From assembly GCA_964361075.1 (NCBI GenBank), contig CAYHZL010000055.1, forward strand, positions 1 to 18,219: a stretch of 18,219 nt of DNA, in the 5' to 3' direction. Source of the stretch: CAYHZL01 sp964361075 (lineage in GTDB: Bacteria > Bacteroidota > Ignavibacteria > UBA10030 > UBA8401). A program made the position numbers and the translations under genes. Below are positions 1 through 7,229 of the stretch, one piece after another. The notes under the pieces are model-generated. The model had not been told where the DNA came from, did no database searches, and saw nothing but the letters and a program-made list of their open reading frames with translations. Each line of letters begins with the position of its first letter. The first letter of the stretch is position 1.

Positions 1-791
1 AGTGAAAAAGAAAAAGTAACAAGCATGCCATCCACATGTTCATTTGCTTTCAGCGTTACGGAAGATGGCTGCGGCAAATTCATAAATGCATCAATTTCAG
101 AATACACATAGACGGCAGCAAATGCTGATAACGAATACACGCTTGCTTTATAAAAATTATTATACCGCGTGTAGCGCGATGCGGCAAGTTCCGGTGTTGC
201 TGCCTCAAGATATAATGTTCGTGTGTTGCTTCGTTGAACCTCGCTATAGAGAGCAATCCCAAGCGAGATCGCTCCCGCACCAAGCAATGTGTAACCGGCA
301 GTTGTCCTCCCTTGCGAGAGTTGTTCCCATCCCGGAAAAAGAAGCACACGATACGAAACACTCGGCGTTATAATTTTTTGTGGAATTAAAACCTCTTCTG
401 TTTTATTCTTTTTCTGCGATAAAAATTTCAACTTCGCCTCATTGAAAATGCTCATAATTTTTGGCGAGGTAAGAATCGGATCGAGATCAAAATTTTTATC
501 AATCGAGAGGACAAGAAGGAAATGATCTGCGGCAGAGGAATGCTTCCCTTGCGCGGCAAGAGCAAATGCAATATACTCCTCTGCAACAACTCGTAACGAA
601 TCTGTAATCGTTTTTGATTCCAGCAACCGCCGCGATTCTAATTCAGCGGCAAGGTACGAACCGCTCTCATATAACTGCTGAATATTTTTTACAGTAGAAT
701 CCGCTGAAATAGTGTTTTGTGCTTTTCCTGATACAACGAAACATATCAATAGGAAAGAAAGCAGTATCCATTTCACAAAAATATGAGACAT
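1..791 (-). CDS. Secreted DUF5683-like protein with TPR-like N-terminal region (3' end beyond window)
   Basis: The frame is open for 263 codons from the ATG at 791 and runs off the left edge, so the C-terminus is missing. Residues 1-25 form a signal peptide (hydrophobic run about 7-21, cleavage probably after the Ala of SGKAQ). Residues 35-130 are helical and resemble a TPR-type helical pair series. Around 150-165 comes LFPGWEQLSQG, close to the PGxGQxYxG signature of DUF5683-type envelope proteins. Hydrophobic segments follow near 165-182 and 217-231. Function is unknown; an envelope location is inferred from the signal peptide. It lies 158 bp downstream of the kinase gene on the same strand, and may belong to that cluster. 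The ATG sits inside one arm of the inverted repeat at 784-924, and no ribosome binding site is visible. An in-frame GTG at 776, giving VKWILLSFLL, is a plausible alternative start. Confidence 0.75.
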   Translation of the reverse strand, partial: MSHIFVKWILLSFLLICFVVSGKAQNTISADSTVKNIQQLYESGSYLAAELESRRLLESKTITDSLRVVAEEYIAFALAAQGKHSSAADHFLLVLSIDKNFDLDPILTSPKIMSIFNEAKLKFLSQKKNKTEEVLIPQKIITPSVSYRVLLFPGWEQLSQGRTTAGYTLLGAGAISLGIALYSEVQRSNTRTLYLEAATPELAASRYTRYNNFYKASVYSLSAFAAVYVYSEIDAFMNLPQPSSVTLKANEHVDGMLVTFSFS

Positions 792-924
792 CTGAAAAAC
801 AGGTTGTCTATTGTCATTCTGAGCGAAGCGAAGAATCTCGTTTTTAATTTTGAGTGAAAAAGAAAGATTCTTCGTCGCTCCGCTCCTCAGAATGACATTG
901 ATGCGAGGTTTTTCAGATGTCTCA
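784..924. repeat. Composite palindromic intergenic repeat with a CATTCTGAGCGAAGCG core
   Basis: The outer arms TGAGACATCTGAAAAAC (784-800) and its exact reverse complement (908-924) form a 17-bp perfect inverted repeat. With one gap the symmetry continues outward to about 776 and 933. Inside are a second pair of arms: TGTCATTCT (812-820) with AGAATGACA (889-897), and CGAAGAATC (829-837) with GATTCTTCG (866-874). The inner sequence belongs to a TCATTCTGAGCGAAGCGAAGAATC type of repeat that I recall as scattered between genes in many environmental bacterial genomes. The outer arm GACATCTGAAAAAC resembles the outer arm GACATCTCTAAAAACC of the elements at 4035 and 5616. It fills the gap between the kinase stop and the next gene start. 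Confidence 0.8.
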
Positions 925-949
925 ATATTTTTCTTCTCGCTATGTTTCA

Positions 950-2533
950 TTATTTCTTTGCGCTGTGCAAATAGTTAATTGTTACAGAAACCGTATCGCC
1001 GGATTGCACCATCACTTCTTTTACAATGTCATCGTATGCTGGGTTGTGAAATCGCAGCAGACGCTTTCCCGATGATGCAATCAACGGTTTGTGCAGCGGC
1101 GTTGTATCACGGTATTGATCGTCAATAGAAACCTCAGCCCACGGTAGTACATTGAGCACAATATAACCGGCACTTTCTAAAAAATCTGCAACTACAGATG
1201 TTTGAGCATTCGGACGCACCGTGATTGTTTTCATAATCGGTACAAACATCGGATTGTGAAATGCAATCGTATAAGTACCTGATTGTAATTTTTGTATTGC
1301 CGACAGCGGCGTCTCGCCAATATACTGTGAGTTAACAAAAACTTTTGCCCATGGTGTACATGTAATTGAAACGAAACCGGAATCAGCAGGTTGAAATTGT
1401 TCGCCATTGTTTTTTTGTTCTGCAAGTTGCGGTATTGCAATCGCTGTTTTTGTTTGTATGGAAGAAAAAGAAGTTGGCTGCGTTTGTTGTACTGCAGTAG
1501 TTTCATTTTTCTGTTGAGTGTCGGATACAAGCGATGAATCTCTGCTCACCTCCGAAGGCAACACACGAAACAATGCCGTTTGCTGCGTAACAAAAAATAA
1601 TCCGGCGCTCAACACAACAATAAATCCGAGGATAATAAAAGAATAATTTTTCTTTTTCTTGTGCGGCTGTTGTGTCTCTGACGGCTGTTCGACTGCATTT
1701 ATTTTTACTGGTGAAGAAACAATACTGTTTGACGTACTTCCGCTTTCAATACATTGCAATGCGTGGCGGGCGGAAGAAAATCTTTTTTCTCTTTCCGGTT
1801 CCAAAAGCTGTATGAGGAATGGTTCAAACTCTTGCGGAATATACTCTGCGAATGCACCAAGAAACGCCGGTTCAAACTGCATTATTTTTTTTATACACTC
1901 CGAATATGTTTCTCCGTGAAAAATACGCTCCCCTATCAACAATTCAACAAGTGTGGCGCCGAGTGAAAATAAATCTGTTCTGCCGTCAAGTGTGTCGCCG
2001 CGAATTTGTTCGGGCGACATATACGCCGGCGTTCCAAGTAACATTCCTTCCATTGTAACAGTCGGTGAAAGAGCAATCGTTGCCAATCCAAAATCTGTTA
2101 CTTTTACAACGCCATTGTTTGCAACAACAATATTTCCCGGTTTTATATCGCGATGGACAACACCGTGTTCATGTGCAACAGTAAGTCCGTTCAACACATC
2201 ACGCGCAACAGTGCGCACAAATTCGTACGGCTGCTTTTCTCCGACACCGATAATTTCTTTTAACGATTTTCCTTCAACAAACTCCATAACAATTGCCGGA
2301 GTTTCTTCGATTGTTGTAAGGTCGTACACCTGCACGATATTTTCAGAGCGAAGCAACGCACAGGCGCGCGCTTCGCGTGTGAAGCGCATAACCAACTCTG
2401 CGTCATTGTTGAGATGCTTGTGAAGAATTTTTAAGAGAACAACTCTATCCAATGCGATTTGAAACGCCTTGTAGACAGATGTTGTCGAGCTTTCGTTAAT
2501 TTTTTCTTGCAGAGTAAAACTGGAGTTACTCAA
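950..2533 (-). CDS. Membrane-anchored Hanks-type Ser/Thr protein kinase with two PEGA domains
   Basis: This 527-residue protein transfers phosphate from ATP to Ser/Thr of unknown targets. The kinase domain spans about 8-262: the ATP-anchoring Lys is K35 (VVLLKIL), the C-helix Glu is probably E54, HRDIKPGN is at 127-134 (catalytic D129), DFG is at 147-149 and SPE at 173-175. The glycine-rich loop is degenerate: residues 10-24 lack GxGxxG. A Ser/Thr/Gln-rich linker and one membrane helix (about 298-315) follow, so the kinase is cytoplasmic and the C-terminus outside. Two PEGA repeats occupy about 386-452 and 455-519, each with the TPWAKV/LPWAEV and TPL motifs. Translation starts at TTG (2533). 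The start overlaps the stop of the upstream activator gene by 8 bp, and AAGGAA lies a few bases upstream, so the two genes are probably translationally coupled. The activator is an obvious candidate substrate, but nothing in the sequence proves it. Confidence 0.93.
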   Translation of the reverse strand: MSNSSFTLQEKINESSTTSVYKAFQIALDRVVLLKILHKHLNNDAELVMRFTREARACALLRSENIVQVYDLTTIEETPAIVMEFVEGKSLKEIIGVGEKQPYEFVRTVARDVLNGLTVAHEHGVVHRDIKPGNIVVANNGVVKVTDFGLATIALSPTVTMEGMLLGTPAYMSPEQIRGDTLDGRTDLFSLGATLVELLIGERIFHGETYSECIKKIMQFEPAFLGAFAEYIPQEFEPFLIQLLEPEREKRFSSARHALQCIESGSTSNSIVSSPVKINAVEQPSETQQPHKKKKNYSFIILGFIVVLSAGLFFVTQQTALFRVLPSEVSRDSSLVSDTQQKNETTAVQQTQPTSFSSIQTKTAIAIPQLAEQKNNGEQFQPADSGFVSITCTPWAKVFVNSQYIGETPLSAIQKLQSGTYTIAFHNPMFVPIMKTITVRPNAQTSVVADFLESAGYIVLNVLPWAEVSIDDQYRDTTPLHKPLIASSGKRLLRFHNPAYDDIVKEVMVQSGDTVSVTINYLHSAKK

Positions 2534-4010
2534 GATTCCATTCCTTCACTCTATATTGAAGCCAGCGCAACGAGACGCCAAGTTTTTTTGCTGTTCGCGT
2601 GCGGTTGCCATCCATCTCACGCAGCGTTGCTTCAATAATCTGTTTCTCAAAATCTTCAAGAGTAATATTTTGTTTTTCAAATATTCCGGCGTCAAATCCT
2701 TCCGTCGCAACATCTTCACTCGCCAATGTGGTGTTTTTGCATAACACTACAGCGCGCTCAATAACATTTTGTAATTCGCGCACGTTGCCTTGCCATGGAT
2801 TTGTCATCAACGTCTTCATTGCATCCGGCTGAATAGCAGTAATATTCCGTTTATGAGTTTCACACGCTTTTTTGAAAAAGTACATTGCAAGCGCAGGAAT
2901 ATCTTCCACACGCTCACGCAGAGGCGGCAAGCGAAGCGCAACTACATTTAATCGAAAATACAAATCCTCGCGGAAACGCCCGGCTTTTACTTCTTCTTTC
3001 AATTCTCTGTTTGTGGCAGCAATAATGCGCACATCTACTTTTTTTGTAGCAACATCGCCCACACGACGAATTTCTTTTTCCTGCAGCACGCGAAGAATTT
3101 TTGTCTGTAACAGCGCCGGCAGTTCTCCGATTTCATCGAGAAAAATCGTTCCGCCATCGGCAAATTCGAATAAACCTTTTTTGTCAAAGTGTGCGCCGGT
3201 GAATGAACCTTTTTTATAACCGAACAATTCGCTCTCTAATAAATTTTCAGGGATTGCAGAACAATTAATCGCAACAAACGGCTGTGCACCCCGTGAACCG
3301 TTTTCGTGAATGGCGCGCGCAATTAATTCTTTGCCAGTACCGCTTTCGCCCGTAATCATCACCGACACATCAACATCTAATACGCGATGAGCAATGTCGA
3401 GCACCGATCTCCATTTTTTACTTTCACCAATAATGCCGCTGAAGCGATGCGACGGTGTAACTTCATTGCGCAATCGTTCGTTTATTTTTCTCAGAGCGGA
3501 AAATTGCTTTGCATTTTCAATGGCGATTGCGGAAAGATTTCCAAAGATGGTTAAAAATTTTACCGACTCGTCTGTAAATGTTTTACGCGTTTTTGTGCTG
3601 TCCAAATACACTGCGCCGATAATTTTTTCCCTCACGCGAAGAGGAATGCATATAATAGAGAGAATTTTTTGTGCAATGATACTTGTTGATGCTTCAAAGC
3701 GTTCGTCGGCTGTTGCATCGAACGTTAACACTGACTCGCCAGATTCGAGAACTTGTTTTACTACCGATGATGATGCGGCAAGTTCGTGAGATGCCTGGCG
3801 ACTGCTGAAATTATTCGATGCAACAACTGAAAATCCTTTTTCATGTTCATAATCCACGAGAATAAGGAACCCACGCTCTGCTTCGAGATGTTTCATTGCA
3901 AGCGCCAATACTTCGTTCAATAGTTCTGCCGGCTCAAGAATGGAATTGATAATCTGTGTTACTGAATAAAGCGCGTTAAAATTGTCTTTTGATTGCACTG
4001 TAGAATCCAT
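2526..4010 (-). CDS. GAF-domain sigma54-dependent transcriptional activator (enhancer-binding protein)
   Basis: The protein opens promoters for sigma54 RNA polymerase by ATP hydrolysis. Counting from the ATG at 4010 it has 494 residues. A GAF sensory domain covers about 10-175. A sigma54-interaction AAA+ domain covers about 190-425, with Walker A GESGTGKE (221-228), the sigma54-contact loop GSFTGA (268-273, Ser for the usual Ala) and Walker B TIFLDE near 288-293. A Fis-type helix-turn-helix lies at about 451-490 (GNRTRTAKKLGVS). There is no receiver domain, so the signal is likely a GAF ligand or phosphorylation rather than a histidine kinase. The frame extends upstream to a TTG at 4070, but those 20 codons are encoded by a palindromic repeat, so the ATG at 4010 is preferred despite a weak ribosome binding site. 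The stop overlaps the start of the kinase gene. Confidence 0.93.
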   Translation of the reverse strand: MDSTVQSKDNFNALYSVTQIINSILEPAELLNEVLALAMKHLEAERGFLILVDYEHEKGFSVVASNNFSSRQASHELAASSSVVKQVLESGESVLTFDATADERFEASTSIIAQKILSIICIPLRVREKIIGAVYLDSTKTRKTFTDESVKFLTIFGNLSAIAIENAKQFSALRKINERLRNEVTPSHRFSGIIGESKKWRSVLDIAHRVLDVDVSVMITGESGTGKELIARAIHENGSRGAQPFVAINCSAIPENLLESELFGYKKGSFTGAHFDKKGLFEFADGGTIFLDEIGELPALLQTKILRVLQEKEIRRVGDVATKKVDVRIIAATNRELKEEVKAGRFREDLYFRLNVVALRLPPLRERVEDIPALAMYFFKKACETHKRNITAIQPDAMKTLMTNPWQGNVRELQNVIERAVVLCKNTTLASEDVATEGFDAGIFEKQNITLEDFEKQIIEATLREMDGNRTRTAKKLGVSLRWLQYRVKEWNLE

Positions 4011-4034
4011 AAAGGTGAACGAAAATAATTTCTT

Positions 4035-4155
4035 TAGGGCATCTCTAAAAACTAACAACGAAACCTTCAAGGTTTTTGTTTTTGCGATTTCCCTAAAATT
4101 TTAACATTACAAAATTTGGTCAAGGTAAACCTTGAAGGTTTTTAGAGATGTCCTT
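4035..4155. repeat. Palindromic intergenic repeat, family A (short-core copy)
   Basis: The outer arms CATCTCTAAAAA (4040-4051) and TTTTTAGAGATG (4139-4150) are a perfect 12-bp inverted repeat. Inside are two short self-complementary blocks, AAACCTTCAAGGTTT (4061-4075) and AAACCTTGAAGGTTT (4128-4142). The segment 4075-4155, read on the minus strand, matches 5616-5727 read on the plus strand almost base for base except for a cassette of about 31 bp. The element sits in the 5' region of the sigma54 activator and supplies 20 spurious in-frame codons to it. The whole 4011-4332 gap holds only this element and the one at 4186-4278. Confidence 0.88.
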
Positions 4156-4185
4156 TAATTGTAACTACTCACCCCAAAAAAATAT

Positions 4186-4278
4186 GCCACAGATTCGCAG
4201 ATTTTTAACGATAAGTATTTTTTCAGTCTGAGACTGATCCGTCTTTAGGCGGAAAAGTTTACTCTGTGAATCTGTGGC
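4186..4278. repeat. Palindromic intergenic repeat, CCACAGATTC family (copy 1)
   Basis: The arms GCCACAGATTCGCAGA (4186-4201) and TCTGTGAATCTGTGGC (4263-4278) are complementary at 15 of 16 positions. The interior holds a short palindrome CAGTCTGAGACTG (4224-4236) and an imperfect CCGTCTTTAGGCGG stem (about 4239-4252). It lies 54 bp beyond the stop of the lipoprotein gene, so on the minus strand it could also act as a transcription end or RNA-stabilising structure. A diverged relative is at 6949-7040. Confidence 0.75.
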
Positions 4279-4332
4279 GACAGTTTTTAAAGGAATATCA
4301 TTTTATACATTTATTACGCTGAGTAGATACCT

Positions 4333-5568
4333 TTAATTTACAATAAATGGTGATTGTTTGGAACGAGAAATATTTCCATACTCATCCACAATTGAAATCG
4401 TCCAGAAATAATTCCCTTTCTGAAGCGGTGAAACATTCGGGTATGGATACGAAACAAGATATGAACCTAACTTTTCTTTACTCCACTTTATTGTTTCTGT
4501 TCCGCTTTCCTGCCGAACAACTGTAATCGTGTAGGTAAAATTAAACGAAACAGACGGAGCGCTCCATTTGAATTCCGGCGTTGAGGTTACCGTGCTGTCG
4601 GTATATTTGGGATAGAGCGGCGTTGCACCCGTTTCGATGATGCGCGTTACGGTAATGGGCGCACTTTTACCGACCACTTGCTGCGTATCTTTCGCTGCGA
4701 TATACATATTCTTTCCGATGAGAACTTCAATGGTGTTTGATGGAAGATTTTCAGGCAATATAATTACTTGGAATTTATTTTCAGTAACGACATACAACAT
4801 CGGAAAGCGTAGCGTATCAACAGACAACCACACCGAAGTAATATCCACGTCACCATTCGGATCGGCTACAGTTGCCGTAAATGTTGCAGAGTAGATGGGC
4901 CCAGGAAAATATTGGTCAATCTTTTGCGTAATTACTTGTGATGATGTAATAACAGGAAATCCGTTAAGCAAAAATGAAATCGTTTGCTGTTCATCCACTT
5001 TAAAAGAAAGTTGTAACGTATCGGTAACAAAATTTTCCTTTTGCACTGTAAGCGTATAATTTCCGGTAGCAATTTTTGTTGAAAACGCGAAGTAGCCGTT
5101 TGCATCGGTACGAGTAGCAATGTTTAAAGGCAACAAAGTAACAAGCGCCGAGCCGATACCTACGGAAGCAAGGTTGCGCACAATAACGCGACCGTTTAAT
5201 ACCGCTTCTGCTTTGAGAGAGAACGAGACTGTTTGCGGCACATTCACTGTAACAGAAATCTGCAATGTGTCTGCAATGAAATTTTCTTTTTGTACGATAA
5301 GCGTACAATTTCCGGATGGGATTTTTGAGAGTGAGAAATAACCGTTTGAATCGGTGCGAGTAGAAATGTTTGCCGGCAATGCAATAACAAACGCGGAGCC
5401 AATGCCGACCGAAGCAAGATTGCGAATCGTAACGCGACCGCCAATTGTGGCTTCTGCTTTGTATGATGGCGAAAGCGGATCGAGTGAATTGTCGTGCGAT
5501 ACATCGGACACACATCCGAAGCCAACGATACAAACGACAAGAAATGAAAATAGAAAAAATTTATTCAT
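4333..5568 (-). CDS. Lipoprotein with two tandem carboxypeptidase-regulatory-like domains and a C-terminal Ig/FN3-like domain
   Basis: This 411-residue protein has a lipoprotein signal: a hydrophobic run from residue 4 followed by GFGC, with the lipidated Cys at 19. It is therefore expected in the cell envelope. Residues about 38-118 and 119-200 are two copies of a carboxypeptidase regulatory-like beta-sandwich, both carrying RNLASVGIGSA (49-59 and 131-141), RTDxNGYF and LxVQKENF. The copies are 82 residues apart and close in sequence, indicating recent duplication. Residues about 205-310 form a further beta-rich region (VADPNGDVDI) and 315-411 an Ig/FN3-like domain with FKWSAP and GNYFWTISIVDEYGN. 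No catalytic motif is visible. A structural or carbohydrate/protein-binding surface role is likely by domain type. It stands alone, with repeat-filled gaps on both sides, so its operon status is unclear. Confidence 0.85.
   Translation of the reverse strand: MNKFFLFSFLVVCIVGFGCVSDVSHDNSLDPLSPSYKAEATIGGRVTIRNLASVGIGSAFVIALPANISTRTDSNGYFSLSKIPSGNCTLIVQKENFIADTLQISVTVNVPQTVSFSLKAEAVLNGRVIVRNLASVGIGSALVTLLPLNIATRTDANGYFAFSTKIATGNYTLTVQKENFVTDTLQLSFKVDEQQTISFLLNGFPVITSSQVITQKIDQYFPGPIYSATFTATVADPNGDVDITSVWLSVDTLRFPMLYVVTENKFQVIILPENLPSNTIEVLIGKNMYIAAKDTQQVVGKSAPITVTRIIETGATPLYPKYTDSTVTSTPEFKWSAPSVSFNFTYTITVVRQESGTETIKWSKEKLGSYLVSYPYPNVSPLQKGNYFWTISIVDEYGNISRSKQSPFIVN
4969..5457 (-). repeat. Intragenic tandem duplication, unit about 246 bp
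   Basis: Within the lipoprotein gene, codons about 38-118 and 119-200 are two direct copies. For example, the segment around 5393-5460 aligns with that around 5143-5214 with scattered third-position changes. The encoded cores RNLASVGIGSA are identical. Confidence 0.85.
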
Positions 5569-5615
5569 ACGCTACAATAATCAATATCGAAATTTTATGA
5601 TGTGCGCTGCTTCAT

Positions 5616-5727
5616 AAGGACATCTCTAAAAACCTTCTGCGCCAGAGGCGCATCAGCCTTTGGCTGAAAGGTTTATCTTGACCAAATTTTGTGATGTTAA
5701 AATTTTATGGTACATCGCAAAAACAAA
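5616..5727. repeat. Palindromic intergenic repeat, family A (copy with two-hairpin cassette)
   Basis: It begins AAGGACATCTCTAAAAACCTT (5616-5636) and ends ATCGCAAAAACAAA (5714-5727), matching the minus strand of 4155-4075. Where that copy has a single base between AACCTT and AAGGTT, this one has about 31 bases forming two hairpins: GCGCC-AGA-GGCGC (5639-5651) and CAGCC-TTT-GGCTG (5654-5666). The far arm present in the other copy is missing here; a different repeat (5743-5820) starts soon after. It lies 48 bp upstream of the lipoprotein start, in opposite orientation to the copy at 4035. Confidence 0.85.
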
Positions 5728-5742
5728 TGTAGTATTTTTTTT

Positions 5743-5820
5743 AACCCCCTCTCAATCTCCCCCTTGCAGGGGGAGAGGAATATTTCCCTCCCCTGCAAGG
5801 GGAGGGTTAGGGTGGGGTCA
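5743..5820. repeat. C/G-rich double-hairpin intergenic repeat (copy 1)
   Basis: Two perfect hairpins stand side by side: TCTCCCCC-TTGCA-GGGGGAGA (5756-5776) and CCCTCCCC-TGCAA-GGGGAGGG (5786-5806). Their loops are reverse complements of each other. Flanking AACCCCC and GGGTGGGG give an imperfect outer stem. The remaining part of the 5569-5890 gap, after this element, is AT-rich and holds nothing I recognise. Confidence 0.8.
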
Positions 5821-5890
5821 GTTAGTAGTTTGACGTAAAAAAATTTAGAATCACAATTTTATTTATTTGAAACGGCACTAGTTTTTAAAA

Positions 5891-6802
5891 CTACTTCATA
5901 ACATCGTTCAACGCATCTTCAAGCAATGGAAACGTAAACCGAAATCCGGCATCTGTTATTTTTTTCGGTGATGCATTTTGTCCGCTTAACAACATCGAAG
6001 ACGCTTCTCCAAGTGCAAGCCGGAGAACACATGACGGCACAAATGTCCACGATGGACGGCGCATTGCTTTTCCGAGAGCGGCGCAAAAATCTTTCATCGT
6101 AACAGACTGCGGTGCTGTAACATTATACGCGCCGGAAACCTTTGCATGGTGCAACGGAAACACAATCGCTTGCACCGCATCATCAATATGAATCCACGGA
6201 AAGAATTGCTTTCCCGAACCCAAGTACCCGCCAACAAAAAAACGAAATGGCAACATCATTGTTGCAATTGCACCGCCATGCTTGCCAATCACGACACCAA
6301 ATCGCGGATTAACAACGCGCACATCAAGCGATACTGCTTGCTGCGATTCTTGTTCCCATCTGTTGGTGAGTTCGGAAAGAAAATCATTTCCGCGCGGCAG
6401 ATTTTCTGTAGCTGCCGCATCGTGCGTATCTCCATAATAACCAACAGCGGATGCAGATACAAGTAGCGACGGTGTATTGGACGCTTGGCGAATTGCTTCA
6501 ACAAGCAGCCGCGTTGCACCAATTCTACTTTCAATTAATTCTTGTTTCACTGCAGATGTCCAGCGTTGTTCAAATGTATTTTTGCCGGTGAGATTAATAA
6601 TTGCATCGGCTCCATTCACTTCCTTCGCCCATGCACCAAAAGTTTTTGCATCCCACTGCACGTACCGCACCACTGCAGCGTTACGTTGTTCCTGCGGACG
6701 AGCGGCGCGAGTGAGAATTACTATTTCATGTTCTTCTTTGGAAAGAGTTGCAATAAGCCGCGTTCCGATAAATCCTGTACCGCCGGTAATAATAATTTTC
6801 AT
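5891..6802 (-). CDS. TIGR01777-family NAD(P)-dependent epimerase/SDR (YfcH/SDR39U1 type)
   Basis: This 303-residue protein has the usual length for the family. The Rossmann nucleotide-binding motif GGTGFIG is at 7-13, and NLTG at 70-73. The active-site region SASAVGYYG is at 116-124, with the TIGR01777 signature GYYG in place of the classical YxxxK arrangement. WIHIDD is at 203-208. The C-terminal DUF1731 region is at about 255-301 (LLSGQNASPKKITDAGFRF). The substrate is not established for the family, so a cytosolic NAD(P)-dependent oxidoreductase is all that can be claimed. The ATG at 6802 gives a complete Rossmann start (MKIIITGGTG). It is monocistronic in this window, with the ettA gene divergent. 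Confidence 0.92.
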   Translation of the reverse strand: MKIIITGGTGFIGTRLIATLSKEEHEIVILTRAARPQEQRNAAVVRYVQWDAKTFGAWAKEVNGADAIINLTGKNTFEQRWTSAVKQELIESRIGATRLLVEAIRQASNTPSLLVSASAVGYYGDTHDAAATENLPRGNDFLSELTNRWEQESQQAVSLDVRVVNPRFGVVIGKHGGAIATMMLPFRFFVGGYLGSGKQFFPWIHIDDAVQAIVFPLHHAKVSGAYNVTAPQSVTMKDFCAALGKAMRRPSWTFVPSCVLRLALGEASSMLLSGQNASPKKITDAGFRFTFPLLEDALNDVMK

Positions 6803-7152
6803 TGTTTCTTTTGACTATCACACATTGATCTCTTTGAAAAAAGTTAGAGAAGACTGATGCCAGTTACAAATTATTTTTTACGATAGAACGCAACTACTCG
6901 GCGCAATTCAGATTTCAAATGATTTTCTATATTCACATTGAACATACACCACAGATGACACGGAAACAACACTGATGTTCACGGATTAAATTATTTAACT
7001 TTTCTATGTGAATCCGTGTTTTTTCTGTGCAATCTGTGGCTAATGCTTTTACTCAATCAAAATAATTTCTGTCAAAAAAAATTGTGATTCGCCGCGGCGA
7101 ATGTGGCTTACTCTTTTAGAATGAATAGTTACACTGAAAGAAAACAAGATTT
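6803..7152. other. Divergent intergenic region without genes
   Basis: The gap between the divergent SDR and ettA genes contains no plausible coding frame. Its only distinct structure is the inverted repeat at 6949-7040. Promoters for both genes should lie here; only the one for ettA is recognisable. Confidence 0.6.
6949..7040. repeat. Palindromic intergenic repeat, CCACAGAT family (diverged copy 2)
   Basis: The outer arms CCACAGAT (6949-6956) and ATCTGTGG (7032-7039) pair perfectly. Nested CACGGATT (6980-6987) and AATCCGTG (7011-7018) form an inner stem, and ACACGGA/TCCGTGT form a competing one. The arms resemble those at 4186-4278 but are separated by different fillers, so this is a diverged relative. 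Confidence 0.65.
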
Positions 7153-7182
7153 TTGTTCAAAGCCAATCATTTTGTATCTTGG
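7153..7182 (+). promoter_or_regulatory. Possible Bacteroidota-type promoter of ettA
   Basis: TTG at 7153-7155 and TATCTTGG at 7175-7182 are separated by 19 bases. This resembles the -33 TTTG / -7 TAnnTTTG pattern of Bacteroidota primary sigma promoters. It would place transcription start near 7190, downstream of the in-frame TTG at 7179 and upstream of the ATG at 7230, consistent with the ATG as the real start. Confidence 0.35.
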
Positions 7183-7229
7183 AAAAGAAAAATGCAATTA
7201 TTCTTGAAACTATAAACCAACAGAGACTT

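Noticed and set aside
1953..2423. 156-codon plus-strand frame opposite the kinase gene
   Set aside because: It is a Ser/Thr-rich antisense shadow of a well-supported kinase domain, as are the other long frames opposite real genes.
4035..5820. CRISPR array among the repeats
   Set aside because: The repeats are isolated palindromes of different families without regular spacing or unique spacers, and no cas gene is present.
7179..7229. TTG start extending EttA by 17 residues
   Set aside because: The extra residues are absent from the family pattern and the TTG overlaps the likely promoter; the ATG at 7230 gives the normal length.
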